Positions 8,152 through 17,054 of a DNA stretch of 60,490 nt are shown piece after piece. Within the stretch, counting starts at the first letter, position 1, and every line of letters starts with the position of its first letter. This DNA is from Burkholderia sp. Bp9143. GTDB taxonomy: Bacteria > Pseudomonadota > Gammaproteobacteria > Burkholderiales > Burkholderiaceae. Made by a program: the position numbers and the translations under genes. Below the pieces are notes generated by a model. The model was not told the origin of the DNA. It worked only from the letters and a program-made list of their open reading frames with translations, and ran no database searches. The stretch lies in contig NZ_QTPO01000054.1 of assembly GCF_003853645.1 (NCBI RefSeq), positions 1-60,490 on the forward strand, in the 5' to 3' direction.

Positions 8152-9108
8152 ATGGACATTCTCTTTATCGCCGACCCGCTCGAGCGCTTCAAGATCTACA
8201 AGGATTCGACCTACGCGATGATGGCGGAGGCCGCGCGGCGCGGGCATGCGGTGTACGCGTGCCAGCCGCACCAGCTCGCGTGGACGGGCTCGGGCGTCGA
8301 GGCGGACGTGCAGCGCGTGGCGATCGTCGGCGACACGGCCGACCTGCATCGCCATCCGTGGTACGAGGCGGCCGCGCACGAATCGCGTCAGCTGACGTCG
8401 TTCGGCGCGGTGCTGATGCGCAAGGATCCGCCGTTCGACATGGAGTATGTGACGGCCACCTGGATGCTCGAACTTGCCGAGCGTGCAGGCGCACGCGTGT
8501 TCAACAAGCCTCAGTCGATCCGCGATCACTCGGAGAAGCTGGCGATCGGCGAGTTTCCGCAGTTCGTCGCGCCGACGCTCGTCACGCGCGACGCCGCGCG
8601 CTTGCGTGCGTTCCACGCCGAGCATGGCGACGTGATCGTGAAGCCGCTCGACGGGATGGGCGGGATGGGCGTGTTTCGCGTGAAGGCCGACGGGATGAAT
8701 CTCGGTGCGATCATCGAGATGCTCGGCCATGACGGCACGCGCTCGCTGATGATCCAGAAGTTCATTCCCGAGATCAAGGCAGGCGACAAACGCATTCTGC
8801 TGATCGCGGGCGAGCCGGTGCCGTATTCGCTCGCGCGGATCCCGCAGGGCAGCGAGGTGCGCGGCAATCTCGCCGCGGGCGGGCTCGGCGTCGCGCAGCC
8901 GCTGACGCCGCGCGACCGCGAGATCGCCGAGGCGCTCGGGCCGGTGCTCGCCGCGCGCGGGCTGCTGCTGGTCGGGCTCGACGCGATCGGCGACTGGCTG
9001 ACCGAGGTGAACGTGACGAGCCCGACGTGCTTCCGCGAAATCATGGAGCAGACGGGTTTCGACGTCGCCGCGATGTTCATTGACGCGCTGGAGCGGGCGG
9101 CCGCGTAG
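8152..9108 (+). CDS. gshB: Glutathione synthetase
   Basis: 318-residue ATP-grasp enzyme that adds glycine to gamma-glutamylcysteine. Landmarks are the N-terminal MDILFIADPLERFKIYKDST, the conserved MRKDPPFDMEY, the glycine-rich ATP loop VKPLDGMGGMGVFRVK near residue 165, and the C-terminal TEVNVTSPTCFREI with metal- and substrate-binding residues. The length equals that of E. coli GshB. It follows gshA by 25 bases. The downstream spacer of about 230 bases carries a TACAAT -10-like element at 9179-9184, which may start the PTS gene cluster. Confidence 0.97.
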   Translation: MDILFIADPLERFKIYKDSTYAMMAEAARRGHAVYACQPHQLAWTGSGVEADVQRVAIVGDTADLHRHPWYEAAAHESRQLTSFGAVLMRKDPPFDMEYVTATWMLELAERAGARVFNKPQSIRDHSEKLAIGEFPQFVAPTLVTRDAARLRAFHAEHGDVIVKPLDGMGGMGVFRVKADGMNLGAIIEMLGHDGTRSLMIQKFIPEIKAGDKRILLIAGEPVPYSLARIPQGSEVRGNLAAGGLGVAQPLTPRDREIAEALGPVLAARGLLLVGLDAIGDWLTEVNVTSPTCFREIMEQTGFDVAAMFIDALERAAA

Positions 9109-9339
9109 CCCGCTTCCCGCGCAACCCCGGCGGCGGCCGCGCAGGTCCCCCGTCGCCGGAGCGGTTCGACCGGCCTGCTACAATGCCCGCTTGCCCGGTG
9201 CCGCGACCAGCGCGCCGAAGGCCCGGCGGTCGGGCCGAAACCGTTGCAAGGTTGAACATGAAACGATTCCCACACTCGCTATGCTCGTTGCCCTGTTGCG
9301 GGGCGTCGGCCCGCCAGGGGCGGCCGGGGGCAGTCTGAC

Positions 9340-9810
9340 ATGGCCGGGATTCTGATCATCGCGCACGCGCCACTTGCCACCGCGCTGCGGGACTGCATCG
9401 CGCACATCTACGGCGGCGTGCCCGCGCGCATCGGCTGCATCGACGTGCTGGCGGACAGCGACCCCACCCAGGTGATGGCGTTCGCGCACGCGGAGCTCGC
9501 GCGTCTCAGGGAAGAGAACGGCGTCGTCGTGCTGACCGACATGTACGGCGCGACGCCCGCGAACATCGCGGGCCAGCTCGCGAAGCTCGACAACGTGCGC
9601 GTGCTGGCGGGCGTGAACCTGCCGATGCTGGTGCGCGCCGTCTGCTACCGTACCGTGCCGCTCGACAAGCTCGTCGACAAGGCGTTGTCCGGCGGCGCGA
9701 AGGGCGTCCACGAGGTGTCGGCCGGTACGCCGCCGCCGCCGTCGGAAACCGGCTGCGGCCAGTGCGCGCCGATTCCGCCCGAGCCGCAACCGCGCACCGA
9801 ATCGCACTGA
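9340..9810 (+). CDS. PTS EIIA component, mannose (ManX/PtsN-like) type
   Basis: 156-residue EIIA-Man family protein. The active histidine is H9 in MAGILIIAHAPLATAL, and the LTDMYGATPANIA motif is typical. No IIB, IIC or IID partners lie nearby, so the protein is probably regulatory or supplies phosphate to partners elsewhere, as in the incomplete mannose-type PTS of other beta-proteobacteria. After residue 125 the C-terminus is a Pro-rich tail with CGQC, beyond the usual EIIA fold. It stands directly before ptsH and ptsI, the donor proteins it needs. The start ATG at 9340 lacks a strong ribosome site but matches the family N-terminus. Confidence 0.9.
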   Translation: MAGILIIAHAPLATALRDCIAHIYGGVPARIGCIDVLADSDPTQVMAFAHAELARLREENGVVVLTDMYGATPANIAGQLAKLDNVRVLAGVNLPMLVRAVCYRTVPLDKLVDKALSGGAKGVHEVSAGTPPPPSETGCGQCAPIPPEPQPRTESH

Positions 9811-9884
9811 CCGTCCCGTTTTCCGTTTTAGACCGACCCGCCGACGCACGTCGCCGGCGGCCTCGACCGACCCGACCGAGAATC

Positions 9885-10154
9885 ATGCTTCAACAAGAAA
9901 CCACCATCGTCAACAAATTGGGGCTCCATGCACGCGCATCGGCCAAGCTTACGCAACTGGCCGGCAACTTCCAGGCGGAAGTCTGGATGACGCGCAACGG
10001 ACGCAAGATCAACGCGAAGAGCATCATGGGCGTGATGATGCTCGCGGCGGGCATCGGCAGCAGCGTGACGATCGAGACCGAAGGTCCCGACGAGCGCGAG
10101 GCGATGGACGCACTGCTCAAGCTGATCGCGGACAAGTTCGGCGAAGGTCAGTGA
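9885..10154 (+). CDS. ptsH: HPr phosphocarrier protein
   Basis: 89-residue HPr. It carries phosphate from EI (ptsI) to EIIA domains. The active H15 sits in VNKLGLHARASAK, and the regulatory serine S46 is in NAKSIMGVMML, so control by HPr kinase is possible. The start is the ATG at 9885 (MLQQETTIVNK); a longer reading upstream has no family support. It is 74 bases after the EIIA gene and is followed by a strong hairpin with T-run at 10192, so ptsI is at least partly transcribed separately. Confidence 0.95.
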   Translation: MLQQETTIVNKLGLHARASAKLTQLAGNFQAEVWMTRNGRKINAKSIMGVMMLAAGIGSSVTIETEGPDEREAMDALLKLIADKFGEGQ

Positions 10155-10191
10155 TCCGGGCCACCCCAGGATCGTTGCCGTTTCGAAGCAG

Positions 10192-10219
10192 AATGCCGCG
10201 TTTGTCGCGGCATTTTTTT
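10192..10219 (+). terminator. Terminator between ptsH and ptsI
   Basis: AATGCCGCG (10192-10200), loop TTTGT, CGCGGCATT (10206-10214), then T-rich to 10219. A strong intrinsic terminator or attenuator placed inside what looks like one PTS operon. Confidence 0.88.
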
Positions 10220-10359
10220 CGTCCGCAGCATTGATGCGGAAACCGCAATGCTGCGCTGCATGCAGTCAGCACGGAGGTGCGGAATTTATAATCGCTAACC
10301 GGGGTCATAAGCGCATCGCAGCAGTGTGCCGCGGCTTTACATGTACAGAGGAGGTGCGC

Positions 10360-12132
10360 GTGTCCTTCACGCTGCATGGCATTCCCGTCTCACGTGGTAT
10401 CGCGATCGGGCGAGCGTATCTGATCGCGCCGGCGGCGCTCGACGTCGCCCATTACCTGGTCGAGGCGAACCAGATCGACGCAGAGGTCGCGCGTTTCAAT
10501 ACGGCGCGCGAGGTCGTGCATCGCGAACTCGAGGCGCTGCGCGCCGACCTGACCGACGACACCCCGACCGAAGTGGGCGCGTTCATCGACGTGCACGCGA
10601 TGATCCTGAGCGACGCGATGCTCGTGCAGGAAACCATCGACCTGGTCCGCACGCGACGCTACAACGTCGAATGGGCGCTGACCGAGCAGCTCGAGCTGCT
10701 CACGCGCCACTTCGACGACATCGAAGATGAATACCTGCGCGAGCGCAAGGCCGACATCGAACAGGTGGTCGAGCGCGTGCTGAAGGCGCTCGCCGGTGCG
10801 CCGTCGGCGTCGCAGGCGCTCGATCGCGCGGCCGCGCACGGCCAGAACGAGATGATCGTCGTCGCACACGACATCGCGCCGGCCGACATGATGCAGTTCA
10901 AGTCGCAGTCGTTCCAGGCGTTCGTCACCGATCTCGGCGGCCGCACGTCGCACACGGCGATCGTCGCGCGCAGCCTCGGCATTCCGGCCGCGGTCGGCGT
11001 CCAGCATGCGAGTTCGCTGATCCGCCAGGACGACCTGATCATCGTCGACGGCGACCAGGGGATCGTGATCGTCGATCCCGCGCCGATCGTCCTCGAGGAA
11101 TATTCGTACCGCCAGTCCGAGAAGCTGCTCGAGCAACGCAAGCTGCAGCGCCTGAAGTTCTCGCCGACGCAGACCTTGTGCGGCACGAAGATCGAGCTGT
11201 ACGCGAACATCGAGCTGCCCGACGACGCGAAGGCGGCCGTCGAGGCCGGCGCGGTCGGCGTCGGGCTGTTCCGCTCCGAGTTCCTGTTCATGCATCAAAA
11301 GGAGATGCCGGAGGAGGAGGAGCAGTTCGCCGCGTACAAGCGCGCCGTCGAGTGGATGAAGGGCATGCCGGTGACGATCCGCACGATCGACGTCGGCGCG
11401 GACAAGCCGCTCGAGGCGCTCGACGAGGGCTACGAGACGGCGCCGAACCCGGCGCTCGGCCTGCGTGCGATCCGCTGGAGCCTGTCGGAGCCGCAGATGT
11501 TCCTCACGCAGCTGCGTGCGATCCTGCGCGCGTCCGCGTTCGGGCAGGTGAAGATCCTGATCCCGATGCTCGCGCACGCGCAGGAGATCGACCAGACGCT
11601 CGACCTGATCCGCGAGGCGAAGCGCCAGCTCGACGACGCGGGGCTCGCGTACGACCCGAATGTCCGCATCGGCGCGATGATCGAGATCCCGGCCGCCGCG
11701 ATCGCGCTGCCGCTGTTCCTGAAGCGCTTCGATTTCCTGTCGATCGGCACGAACGACCTGATCCAGTACACGCTCGCGATCGACCGCGCGGACAACGCGG
11801 TCGCGCACCTGTACGACCCGCTGCATCCGGCGGTGCTGCACCTGATCTCGTACACGCTGCGCGAGGCGAAGCGCGCGGGCGTGTCGGTGTCGGTGTGCGG
11901 GGAGATGGCGGGCGATCCGGCGCTCACTCGCCTGTTGCTCGGGATGGGGCTCACCGAGTTCTCGATGCACCCGAGCCAGTTGCTGGTCGTGAAGCAGGAG
12001 ATCCTGCGTGCGCACCTGAAGGCGCTCGAGAAGCCGACGGCCGACGTGCTGGCCGCGTTCGAGCCGGAGGAAGTGCAGGCGGCGCTCAAGCGCCTGTCGG
12101 TCGCGGAGCCGCGCGCGGACGCGGCCGCCTAG
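10360..12132 (+). CDS. ptsI: PTS enzyme I
   Basis: 590-residue phosphoenolpyruvate-protein phosphotransferase, the first step of the PTS phosphate chain. I choose the GTG at 10360 (SFTLHGIPVSRGIAIGRAYL) because AGAGGAGGT lies just upstream and family N-termini begin with GIPVS. An ATG frame from 10231 adds 43 unlike residues. The N-terminal HPr-binding and phosphohistidine domain carries the active H198 in GGRTSHTAIVARSLGIP. The PEP-binding barrel follows with FRSEFLFM, RTIDVGADKP, FDFLSIGTNDLIQYT and the cysteine segment VSVCGEMAGDP. A -10-like TATAAT stands at 10287-10292 with a poor -35, so the gene may have its own promoter after the ptsH terminator. Confidence 0.96.
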   Translation: MSFTLHGIPVSRGIAIGRAYLIAPAALDVAHYLVEANQIDAEVARFNTAREVVHRELEALRADLTDDTPTEVGAFIDVHAMILSDAMLVQETIDLVRTRRYNVEWALTEQLELLTRHFDDIEDEYLRERKADIEQVVERVLKALAGAPSASQALDRAAAHGQNEMIVVAHDIAPADMMQFKSQSFQAFVTDLGGRTSHTAIVARSLGIPAAVGVQHASSLIRQDDLIIVDGDQGIVIVDPAPIVLEEYSYRQSEKLLEQRKLQRLKFSPTQTLCGTKIELYANIELPDDAKAAVEAGAVGVGLFRSEFLFMHQKEMPEEEEQFAAYKRAVEWMKGMPVTIRTIDVGADKPLEALDEGYETAPNPALGLRAIRWSLSEPQMFLTQLRAILRASAFGQVKILIPMLAHAQEIDQTLDLIREAKRQLDDAGLAYDPNVRIGAMIEIPAAAIALPLFLKRFDFLSIGTNDLIQYTLAIDRADNAVAHLYDPLHPAVLHLISYTLREAKRAGVSVSVCGEMAGDPALTRLLLGMGLTEFSMHPSQLLVVKQEILRAHLKALEKPTADVLAAFEPEEVQAALKRLSVAEPRADAAA

Positions 12133-12187
12133 GCGGCGCGGCTGCACCGCGGAACCGTCGCGCGTCGCGAAGGTAGCAAAACGTCAC

Positions 12188-12209
12188 GCATGCGCCGTTC
12201 GGCGCATGC
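12188..12209. terminator. Hairpin between convergent ptsI and moeB/thiF-like gene
   Basis: GCATGCGCC, loop GTTC, GGCGCATGC: a perfect nine-base-pair stem between two convergent genes. On the minus strand a short TTTT follows after a few bases; on the plus strand there is no T-run. A bidirectional terminator is likely but weaker than the others here. Confidence 0.6.
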
Positions 12210-12221
12210 ATCCCGCGCGCG

Positions 12222-12974
12222 TCAGTGCCGGCCCTGGCACACAGGGCAGTCGGCCTGGCGCGCGATCTTCATGGTCGTCCATTCCATCCGCAGCGAATCG
12301 AGCATCATGAGCCGCCCGTTGAGCGTCGTGCCGATCGCGCCGATCACGCGCAGCGCTTCCGCGGCCTGCATCGCGCCGATGATCCCGACCGTCGGTGCGA
12401 ACACGCCCATCGTCGCGCATGCGACTTCCTCGAACGGCTGGTCTTCCGGGAACACGCACGCGTAGCAGGGGGCGGCCGGGTCGCGGAAGTCGAACGTACT
12501 GATCTGACCGTCGAAGCGCAGCGCGGCGCCCGACACGAGCGGTACGCCGTGCGCGACGCACGCACGGTTGATCGCATGGCGCGTCGCGAAGTTGTCGGTG
12601 CAGTCGAGCACGACGGTTGCCTGCGGTACGTGCTCGTCGAGCCATGCATCGTCGACGCGCGCCGCGACCGCATGCACGGTCACTTCCGGGTTCAGCTGCG
12701 CGAGTGCGTCGCGCCCCGATTCGACCTTGCTGCGGCCGACCGACGCCGTCACGTGCAGGATCTGCCGCTGCAGGTTCGTGAGGTCGACCGTGTCGGCGTC
12801 GACGAGCGTGATCGTGCCGACGCCGGACGCCGCGAGATACATCGCGGCCGGCGAACCGAGACCGCCGGCGCCGACGACGATCGCATGCGCGTCGAGGAAG
12901 CGCTGCTGCGCCTCGATGCCGATTTCGTCGACGAGGATGTGGCGGGAGTAGCGGAGGAGTTGATCGTCGTTCAT
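12222..12974 (-). CDS. ThiF/MoeB/HesA-type adenylyltransferase
   Basis: 250-residue E1-like enzyme that adenylates the C-terminal glycine of a ubiquitin-like sulfur carrier (MoaD or ThiS). The nucleotide site is VGAGGLGSPAAMYLA at about residues 35-50, followed by DADTVDLTNLQRQILH and the zinc cysteine pairs CYAC and CPVC. An active-site cysteine lies in EEVACATMGVFAP. The start at 12974 (MNDDQLLRYSRHILVDEIG) matches the family, while the longer frame does not. Whether it serves molybdopterin or thiamine synthesis cannot be told: no moa or thi gene lies nearby. It follows ctpA on the same strand after that gene's terminator. Confidence 0.9.
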   Translation of the reverse strand: MNDDQLLRYSRHILVDEIGIEAQQRFLDAHAIVVGAGGLGSPAAMYLAASGVGTITLVDADTVDLTNLQRQILHVTASVGRSKVESGRDALAQLNPEVTVHAVAARVDDAWLDEHVPQATVVLDCTDNFATRHAINRACVAHGVPLVSGAALRFDGQISTFDFRDPAAPCYACVFPEDQPFEEVACATMGVFAPTVGIIGAMQAAEALRVIGAIGTTLNGRLMMLDSLRMEWTTMKIARQADCPVCQGRH

Positions 12975-13033
12975 GTGGGAAAGCGTGAGCGAGGCGGGAC
13001 GTGCCGGATATCGGTCTATTCTAGGCGCACATG

Positions 13034-13070
13034 AAAAACGGGCCATCGCGGTCTTCCCGCGATGGCCCGT
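13034..13070 (-). terminator. Terminator after ctpA
   Basis: Fourteen-base-pair stem (13038-13051 with 13057-13070, loop TCTTC) followed on the minus strand by TTTT. Ends the ctpA transcript before the adenylyltransferase gene. Confidence 0.9.
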
Positions 13071-13087
13071 CGGATGCCGGCCGGCGC

Positions 13088-14629
13088 TTACTGCGGTGCC
13101 GATGCGGGCTTGGGTGCGGCCGCCTTCGCGCCCGACGCCTTCGCGGCGGACGCGGCCTTGCCGGCCGGGCTCTTCGCCGTGTTCTCGGCGAGCAGCGACT
13201 TCGATTCCTGCACCGGCTTGCCCTCGAGCTTGTTGAGCGCCTGCTGCATCATGAAGTCGTCGGCGCTGCCGAACTCGATCGGCTTGCGATCGCGGTCCTT
13301 CTGGCGTTGCTCCGGCGTCTTCTTGTCGTTCTGCTCCTCGAGGACGCGCAGCTGGTCCATCCGGCGCTGCTCGCGCACTTCCTGTTCCTTCTTCTCGTTC
13401 GGATCCTGCGTGTTCGCGAGGTGGTTCGTGTAGTCGACCTCGCGCGTCACGAGCACGTCGTCCGGATCACCGTCCGCATACTGATCGACCGGCACGTCGG
13501 GCGTGATGCCCTTGTTCTGGATCGAACGGCCGCTCGGCGTGTAGTAGTAGGCGGTCGTCAGGCGCAGCGCGGTGTCGGCCGTCATCGGACGGACCGTCTG
13601 CACCGAGCCCTTGCCAAACGTCGTCTTGCCCATGATCTGCGCGCGCTTCGAGTCCTGCAGCGCGCCGGCGACGATTTCCGACGCGGACGCCGAATACGCG
13701 TTCGTCAGCACGACTATCGGCACGGTCTTGAAGATCGGCGGCAGGCTCTTCAGCGGATCGCCGTCGAAGGACGGCAGGCGGTAATTGTCGTAGGTATCGC
13801 GGTAGACCTGCTTCGAATCCGGGATCTGGCCGTTGGTCGACACGACGACGGAGTCGGGCGGCAGGAACGCGCCGGCGACGCCGACCGCGCTCTGCAGCAG
13901 GCCGCCGCCGTTGTTGCGCAGGTCGACGATCAGGCCCTTCAGGTTCGGCTGCTGGCGTGCGATGTCCTGCAGCTTCGCGGCGAGATCGGGCGTCGTGCGC
14001 TCCTGGAAGCTCGTGATCCGGATATATGCGTAGCCCGGGTCGAGCAGCTTCATCTTCACGCTCTGGACCTTGATGATCGCGCGCGTGACCGTGATCGGGA
14101 ACGTGCGGTCATCGCTCTTGCGGAAGATCGTCAGCGTGACCTTGGTGCCCGGCTCGCCGCGCATCTGCTTGACGGCCTTGTCGAGCGTCATGCCGCGCAC
14201 GGGCTTGTCGTTGATGCGCGTGATCAGGTCGCCCGGACGGATGCCGGCGCGGAACGCGGGCGTATCCTCGATCGGCGAGATCACCTTGACGAGGCCGTCT
14301 TCCTGCGAGATCTCGATGCCGAGACCCGCGAAGCGGCCCTTGGTCTGCTCCTGCAGCTCGTCATAGTCGGTCTTGTCGAGGAACGACGAGTGCGGGTCGA
14401 GGCTCGACACCATGCCCTTGATCGCCGCCGTCAGCAGCTTCTTGTCGTCGACCGGCTCGACGTACTCGCGCTTGATCTGGCCGAACACTTCCGCGAACAG
14501 GCGGAGCTGGTCGAGGGGAAGCGGTGCCGTGGCGGTCTGCTCGGCCGACGCCGAAACCTGCAGCGTGGCGAATACGCCCGTGGCGAGGCCCGCGGCAATC
14601 AGGCCGATGTTCTTCAATTTCATTCGCAT
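13088..14629 (-). CDS. ctpA: C-terminal processing protease, S41 family (CtpA)
   Basis: 513-residue periplasmic serine protease that trims proteins from their C-terminus and often acts on cell-wall hydrolases. An N-terminal membrane anchor or signal (KNIGLIAAGLATGVFATLQ) comes first. A PDZ domain follows at about residues 95-175 (GLGIEISQEDGLVKVISPIEDTPA read in parts). The S41 core has the catalytic serine in AYSASASEIVAGAL and the lysine in KTTFGKGSVQT, the usual Ser-Lys dyad. The last 150 residues are charged, then Ala/Lys/Pro-rich, longer than in many CtpA proteins. The start was taken at 14629 (MRMKLKN); the upstream 56 codons look like non-coding DNA. It is downstream of gpmA on the same strand, as in many beta-proteobacteria. 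Confidence 0.93.
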   Translation of the reverse strand: MRMKLKNIGLIAAGLATGVFATLQVSASAEQTATAPLPLDQLRLFAEVFGQIKREYVEPVDDKKLLTAAIKGMVSSLDPHSSFLDKTDYDELQEQTKGRFAGLGIEISQEDGLVKVISPIEDTPAFRAGIRPGDLITRINDKPVRGMTLDKAVKQMRGEPGTKVTLTIFRKSDDRTFPITVTRAIIKVQSVKMKLLDPGYAYIRITSFQERTTPDLAAKLQDIARQQPNLKGLIVDLRNNGGGLLQSAVGVAGAFLPPDSVVVSTNGQIPDSKQVYRDTYDNYRLPSFDGDPLKSLPPIFKTVPIVVLTNAYSASASEIVAGALQDSKRAQIMGKTTFGKGSVQTVRPMTADTALRLTTAYYYTPSGRSIQNKGITPDVPVDQYADGDPDDVLVTREVDYTNHLANTQDPNEKKEQEVREQRRMDQLRVLEEQNDKKTPEQRQKDRDRKPIEFGSADDFMMQQALNKLEGKPVQESKSLLAENTAKSPAGKAASAAKASGAKAAAPKPASAPQ

Positions 14630-14832
14630 AGAGAGTCTGGTGCGGTCGGGAAGCGCGTGGCGGTAGCGGGGATGTAGCGGACAAGTATAACTGTTCGTCC
14701 GATGACCCAGTGGAACGGTGCGAATTGGCCCCGGAGCCCGGGTCCCGGCGGGGTGCCGCCGGACGCGCTGCGGATTCGAAAGCGGATTCGACAGCACCGG
14801 GGCCGCGAAGGTTCGCGTCGCTTGCCGGGGCC

Positions 14833-14867
14833 GCCGGGCAGGCCGCGCGCGACGCGGCCTGCCCGGC
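14833..14867 (-). terminator. Strong hairpin after gpmA
   Basis: Fifteen-base-pair perfect stem (14833-14847 with 14853-14867, loop CGCGA) just after the gpmA stop. No T-run follows on the minus strand, so it may stall or protect RNA rather than terminate alone. Confidence 0.55.
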
Positions 14868-14877
14868 TTGACGGGTA

Positions 14878-15624
14878 TCAGCCCGCCTTGCCCTGCTTCG
14901 CGACGGCGGCCTGCGCCTTCGCGATCGCGTCCTGGTCGCCCAGGTAGTAGTGCGTGATCGGCTTCAGGTCCTCGTCGAGCTCATACACGAGCGGCACGCC
15001 GTTCGGAATGTTCAGGCCGACGATGTCGCTGTCCGAGATGCCGTCGAGGTACTTGATCAGCGCGCGCAGCGAGTTGCCGTGCGCGGCGATCAGCACCTGC
15101 TTGCCCGCCCGGACGGCCGGCGCGATCGACTCGTTCCACAGCGGCAGCACGCGCGCGACCGTGTCCTTCAGGCACTCGGTGAGCGGCAGTTGCTCGCGCG
15201 GCACCTTTGCGTAGCGCGGGTCGCTGAACGGCGCGCGTTCGTCGGTCGGCTCGAGTGCCGGCGGCGGCGTGTCGTAGCTGCGGCGCCACACGAGCACCTG
15301 GTCGTCGCCGAACTGGGCGGCCGTTTCCGCCTTGTTCAGACCCGACAGCGCGCCGTAGTGGCGCTCGTTCAGGCGCCACGAGTGGACGACCGGCAGGTAC
15401 ATCAGGTCCATCTTGTCCTGCACGTGCCACAGCGTGCGGATCGCGCGCTTGAGCACCGACGTGTACGCGATGTCGAACGTGTAGCCGGCCTCCTTGAGCA
15501 ATTCGCCGGCCTGGTAGGCCTCGTTGCGACCCTGTTCGGTCAGGTCGACGTCGACCCAGCCGGTGAAGCGGTTTTCCTTGTTCCACGTCGATTCGCCGTG
15601 GCGGATGAGAACGAGTTTGTACAT
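14878..15624 (-). CDS. gpmA: 2,3-bisphosphoglycerate-dependent phosphoglycerate mutase
   Basis: 248-residue glycolytic enzyme that interconverts 3- and 2-phosphoglycerate through a phosphohistidine. The histidine is in LVLIRHGESTWNKENRFTGW near the N-terminus. The acid-base and phosphate-binding region includes ERHYGALSGLNK, and the second histidine is in LIAAHGNSLRALIKY. The start at 15624 (MYKLVLIRHG) is the family N-terminus; an upstream extension is unlikely. It is divergent from the rhodanese gene, whose side carries a TATAAT element at 15708-15713. Confidence 0.97.
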   Translation of the reverse strand: MYKLVLIRHGESTWNKENRFTGWVDVDLTEQGRNEAYQAGELLKEAGYTFDIAYTSVLKRAIRTLWHVQDKMDLMYLPVVHSWRLNERHYGALSGLNKAETAAQFGDDQVLVWRRSYDTPPPALEPTDERAPFSDPRYAKVPREQLPLTECLKDTVARVLPLWNESIAPAVRAGKQVLIAAHGNSLRALIKYLDGISDSDIVGLNIPNGVPLVYELDEDLKPITHYYLGDQDAIAKAQAAVAKQGKAG

Positions 15625-15758
15625 GGATCTTGCGGTCGGTAGTGAAGGAAGCGGGGCGCGTCGCACGGTACCCGGTGCGGGTCCGCCATCGCGCAAGACG
15701 GTTATTTTATAATGGCGGGATTGTCCTTTTCCGATTTCTCTTTTTCCGGCGGAATTCC

Positions 15759-16181
15759 GTGAAGTTCTTTACCGATTACACGAACCTGGCCCTTATCGCG
15801 ATCCTGCTGGTTTCGGGCGGCCTGCTCGCATGGCCGGCACTGCGTCGCGGCCGTGGCGGCCTGTCGGCCGCGGAGGCGACGCAACTCATCAATCGCCGCA
15901 ACGCGGTCGTGATCGACCTGCGTGCCGCGTCCGACTTCGCCGCCGGCCACCTGCCGTCGGCGCGCCAGGTCGCCGCCGGCGAGATCGGCGCGAAAATCGC
16001 GCAGGTCGCGAAAAACAAGAGCACCCCCGTGCTGCTCGTCTGCCAGAACGGCCAGCAGTCGCAGAAGGCGGCGCGCGAGGTCGAGGCGGCAGGCTATGCC
16101 GAGGTACACGTGCTCGAGGGCGGCGTCGCCGCGTGGCAGCAGGCCGGGATGCCGGTCGTCAAACAAGGAGTGGCGAAGTGA
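15759..16181 (+). CDS. Membrane-anchored rhodanese-like sulfurtransferase
   Basis: 140-residue protein with one N-terminal membrane segment (NLALIAILLVSGGLLAW) and a single rhodanese domain. The catalytic cysteine is C95 in LLVCQNGQQSQKA, followed by HVLEGGVAAWQQAGMP. It resembles E. coli GlpE/YibN-type proteins; YibN occupies the same place before grxC and secB in enterobacteria. The start is a GTG at 15759 (VKFFTDYTNLA). Its stop overlaps the GTG start of grxC (GTGA), so the two are translationally coupled. It is probably the first gene of an operon with grxC and secB. Confidence 0.9.
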   Translation: MKFFTDYTNLALIAILLVSGGLLAWPALRRGRGGLSAAEATQLINRRNAVVIDLRAASDFAAGHLPSARQVAAGEIGAKIAQVAKNKSTPVLLVCQNGQQSQKAAREVEAAGYAEVHVLEGGVAAWQQAGMPVVKQGVAK

Positions 16182-16438
16182 GCAAGGTTTTGATGTACAG
16201 CACGCAGGTGTGTCCGTATTGCATTCAGGCCGAGCGCCTGTTGAAGCTGCGCGGCGTCGAGCAGATCGAAAAGGTGCTGATCGACCGCGATCCGGCCCGC
16301 CGTGAGGAAATGATGACGCGCACGGGCCGTCGCACGGTGCCGCAGATCTATATCGGCGACACGCACGTCGGCGGTTACGACGATCTGTCGAAGCTCGACC
16401 GCGAAGGCGGGCTCGCGCCGCTTCTGCAAGCGGCCTGA
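16178..16438 (+). CDS. grxC: Glutaredoxin 3
   Basis: 86-residue dithiol glutaredoxin with the CPYC active site in MYSTQVCPYCIQAERLL, the TVPQIYIG cis-proline loop and the GGYDDLSKLDREG glutathione-binding stretch. It reduces disulfides with glutathione as electron source, which ties it functionally to gshA-gshB. The GTG start overlaps the stop of the rhodanese gene. It sits between a rhodanese and secB, a conserved proteobacterial order. Confidence 0.95.
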   Translation: MSKVLMYSTQVCPYCIQAERLLKLRGVEQIEKVLIDRDPARREEMMTRTGRRTVPQIYIGDTHVGGYDDLSKLDREGGLAPLLQAA

Positions 16439-16545
16439 TTAGGGCAGAATGGCCGCCGGCCGCGTCTCGGCTCGAGCGCGCAGGATTCAACCGAGGTGGC
16501 CGGCGTGAAGCCGGGCCGCCCCGTCACCACTTTTAGGGAAACACC

Positions 16546-17028
16546 ATGTCCGACGTCGAAAACCAACCGTTCTTCAACATCCAGCGCGTCTACCTGAAGG
16601 ATATGTCGCTCGAGCAGCCGAATTCGCCGGCGATCTTCCTCGAGCAGGACATGCCGTCGGTTGAAGTCGAAGTCGACGTCAAGGCGGAACGCCTCGCGGA
16701 AAGTGTGTTCGAAGTCGTCGTGTCGGGTACCGTCACCGCGAAGGTGAAGGACAAGGTCGCGTTCCTGATCGAAGCGAAGCAGGCCGGCATTTTCGACATT
16801 CGCAACATTCCCGACGAACAGCTCGACCCGCTCGTCGGCATCGCCTGCCCGACGATCCTGTTCCCGTACCTGCGCTCGAACATCGCCGACGCGATCACGC
16901 GTGCGGGCTTCCCGCCGATCCACCTGGCGGAAATCAACTTCCAGGCGCTGTACGAGCAGCGTCTCGCGCAGCTTCAGCAGCAGCAGGCCGGTGCGGCAGG
17001 CGCGCCGAACGGCACGACGCTGAACTGA
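16546..17028 (+). CDS. secB: Protein-export chaperone SecB
   Basis: 160-residue tetrameric cytosolic chaperone that keeps preproteins unfolded and hands them to SecA. Landmarks are NQPFFNIQRVYLKDMSLEQ at the N-terminus, the acidic SecA-binding VEVEVDVKAE region, and PTILFPYLRSNIADAITRAGFPP. The C-terminal tail is Gln-rich (QLQQQQAGAAGAP). The length is normal. The ATG at 16546 follows AGGGAAACACC. It is located between grxC and gpsA, the standard order. Confidence 0.97.
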   Translation: MSDVENQPFFNIQRVYLKDMSLEQPNSPAIFLEQDMPSVEVEVDVKAERLAESVFEVVVSGTVTAKVKDKVAFLIEAKQAGIFDIRNIPDEQLDPLVGIACPTILFPYLRSNIADAITRAGFPPIHLAEINFQALYEQRLAQLQQQQAGAAGAPNGTTLN

Positions 17029-17054
17029 CGTTTCACTCCGGACCGGTGCTGGGT

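Noticed and set aside
13031..14677. Plus-strand frame of 548 codons opposite ctpA
   Set aside because: Shadow of the CtpA protease gene, Arg/Asp-rich and without family features.
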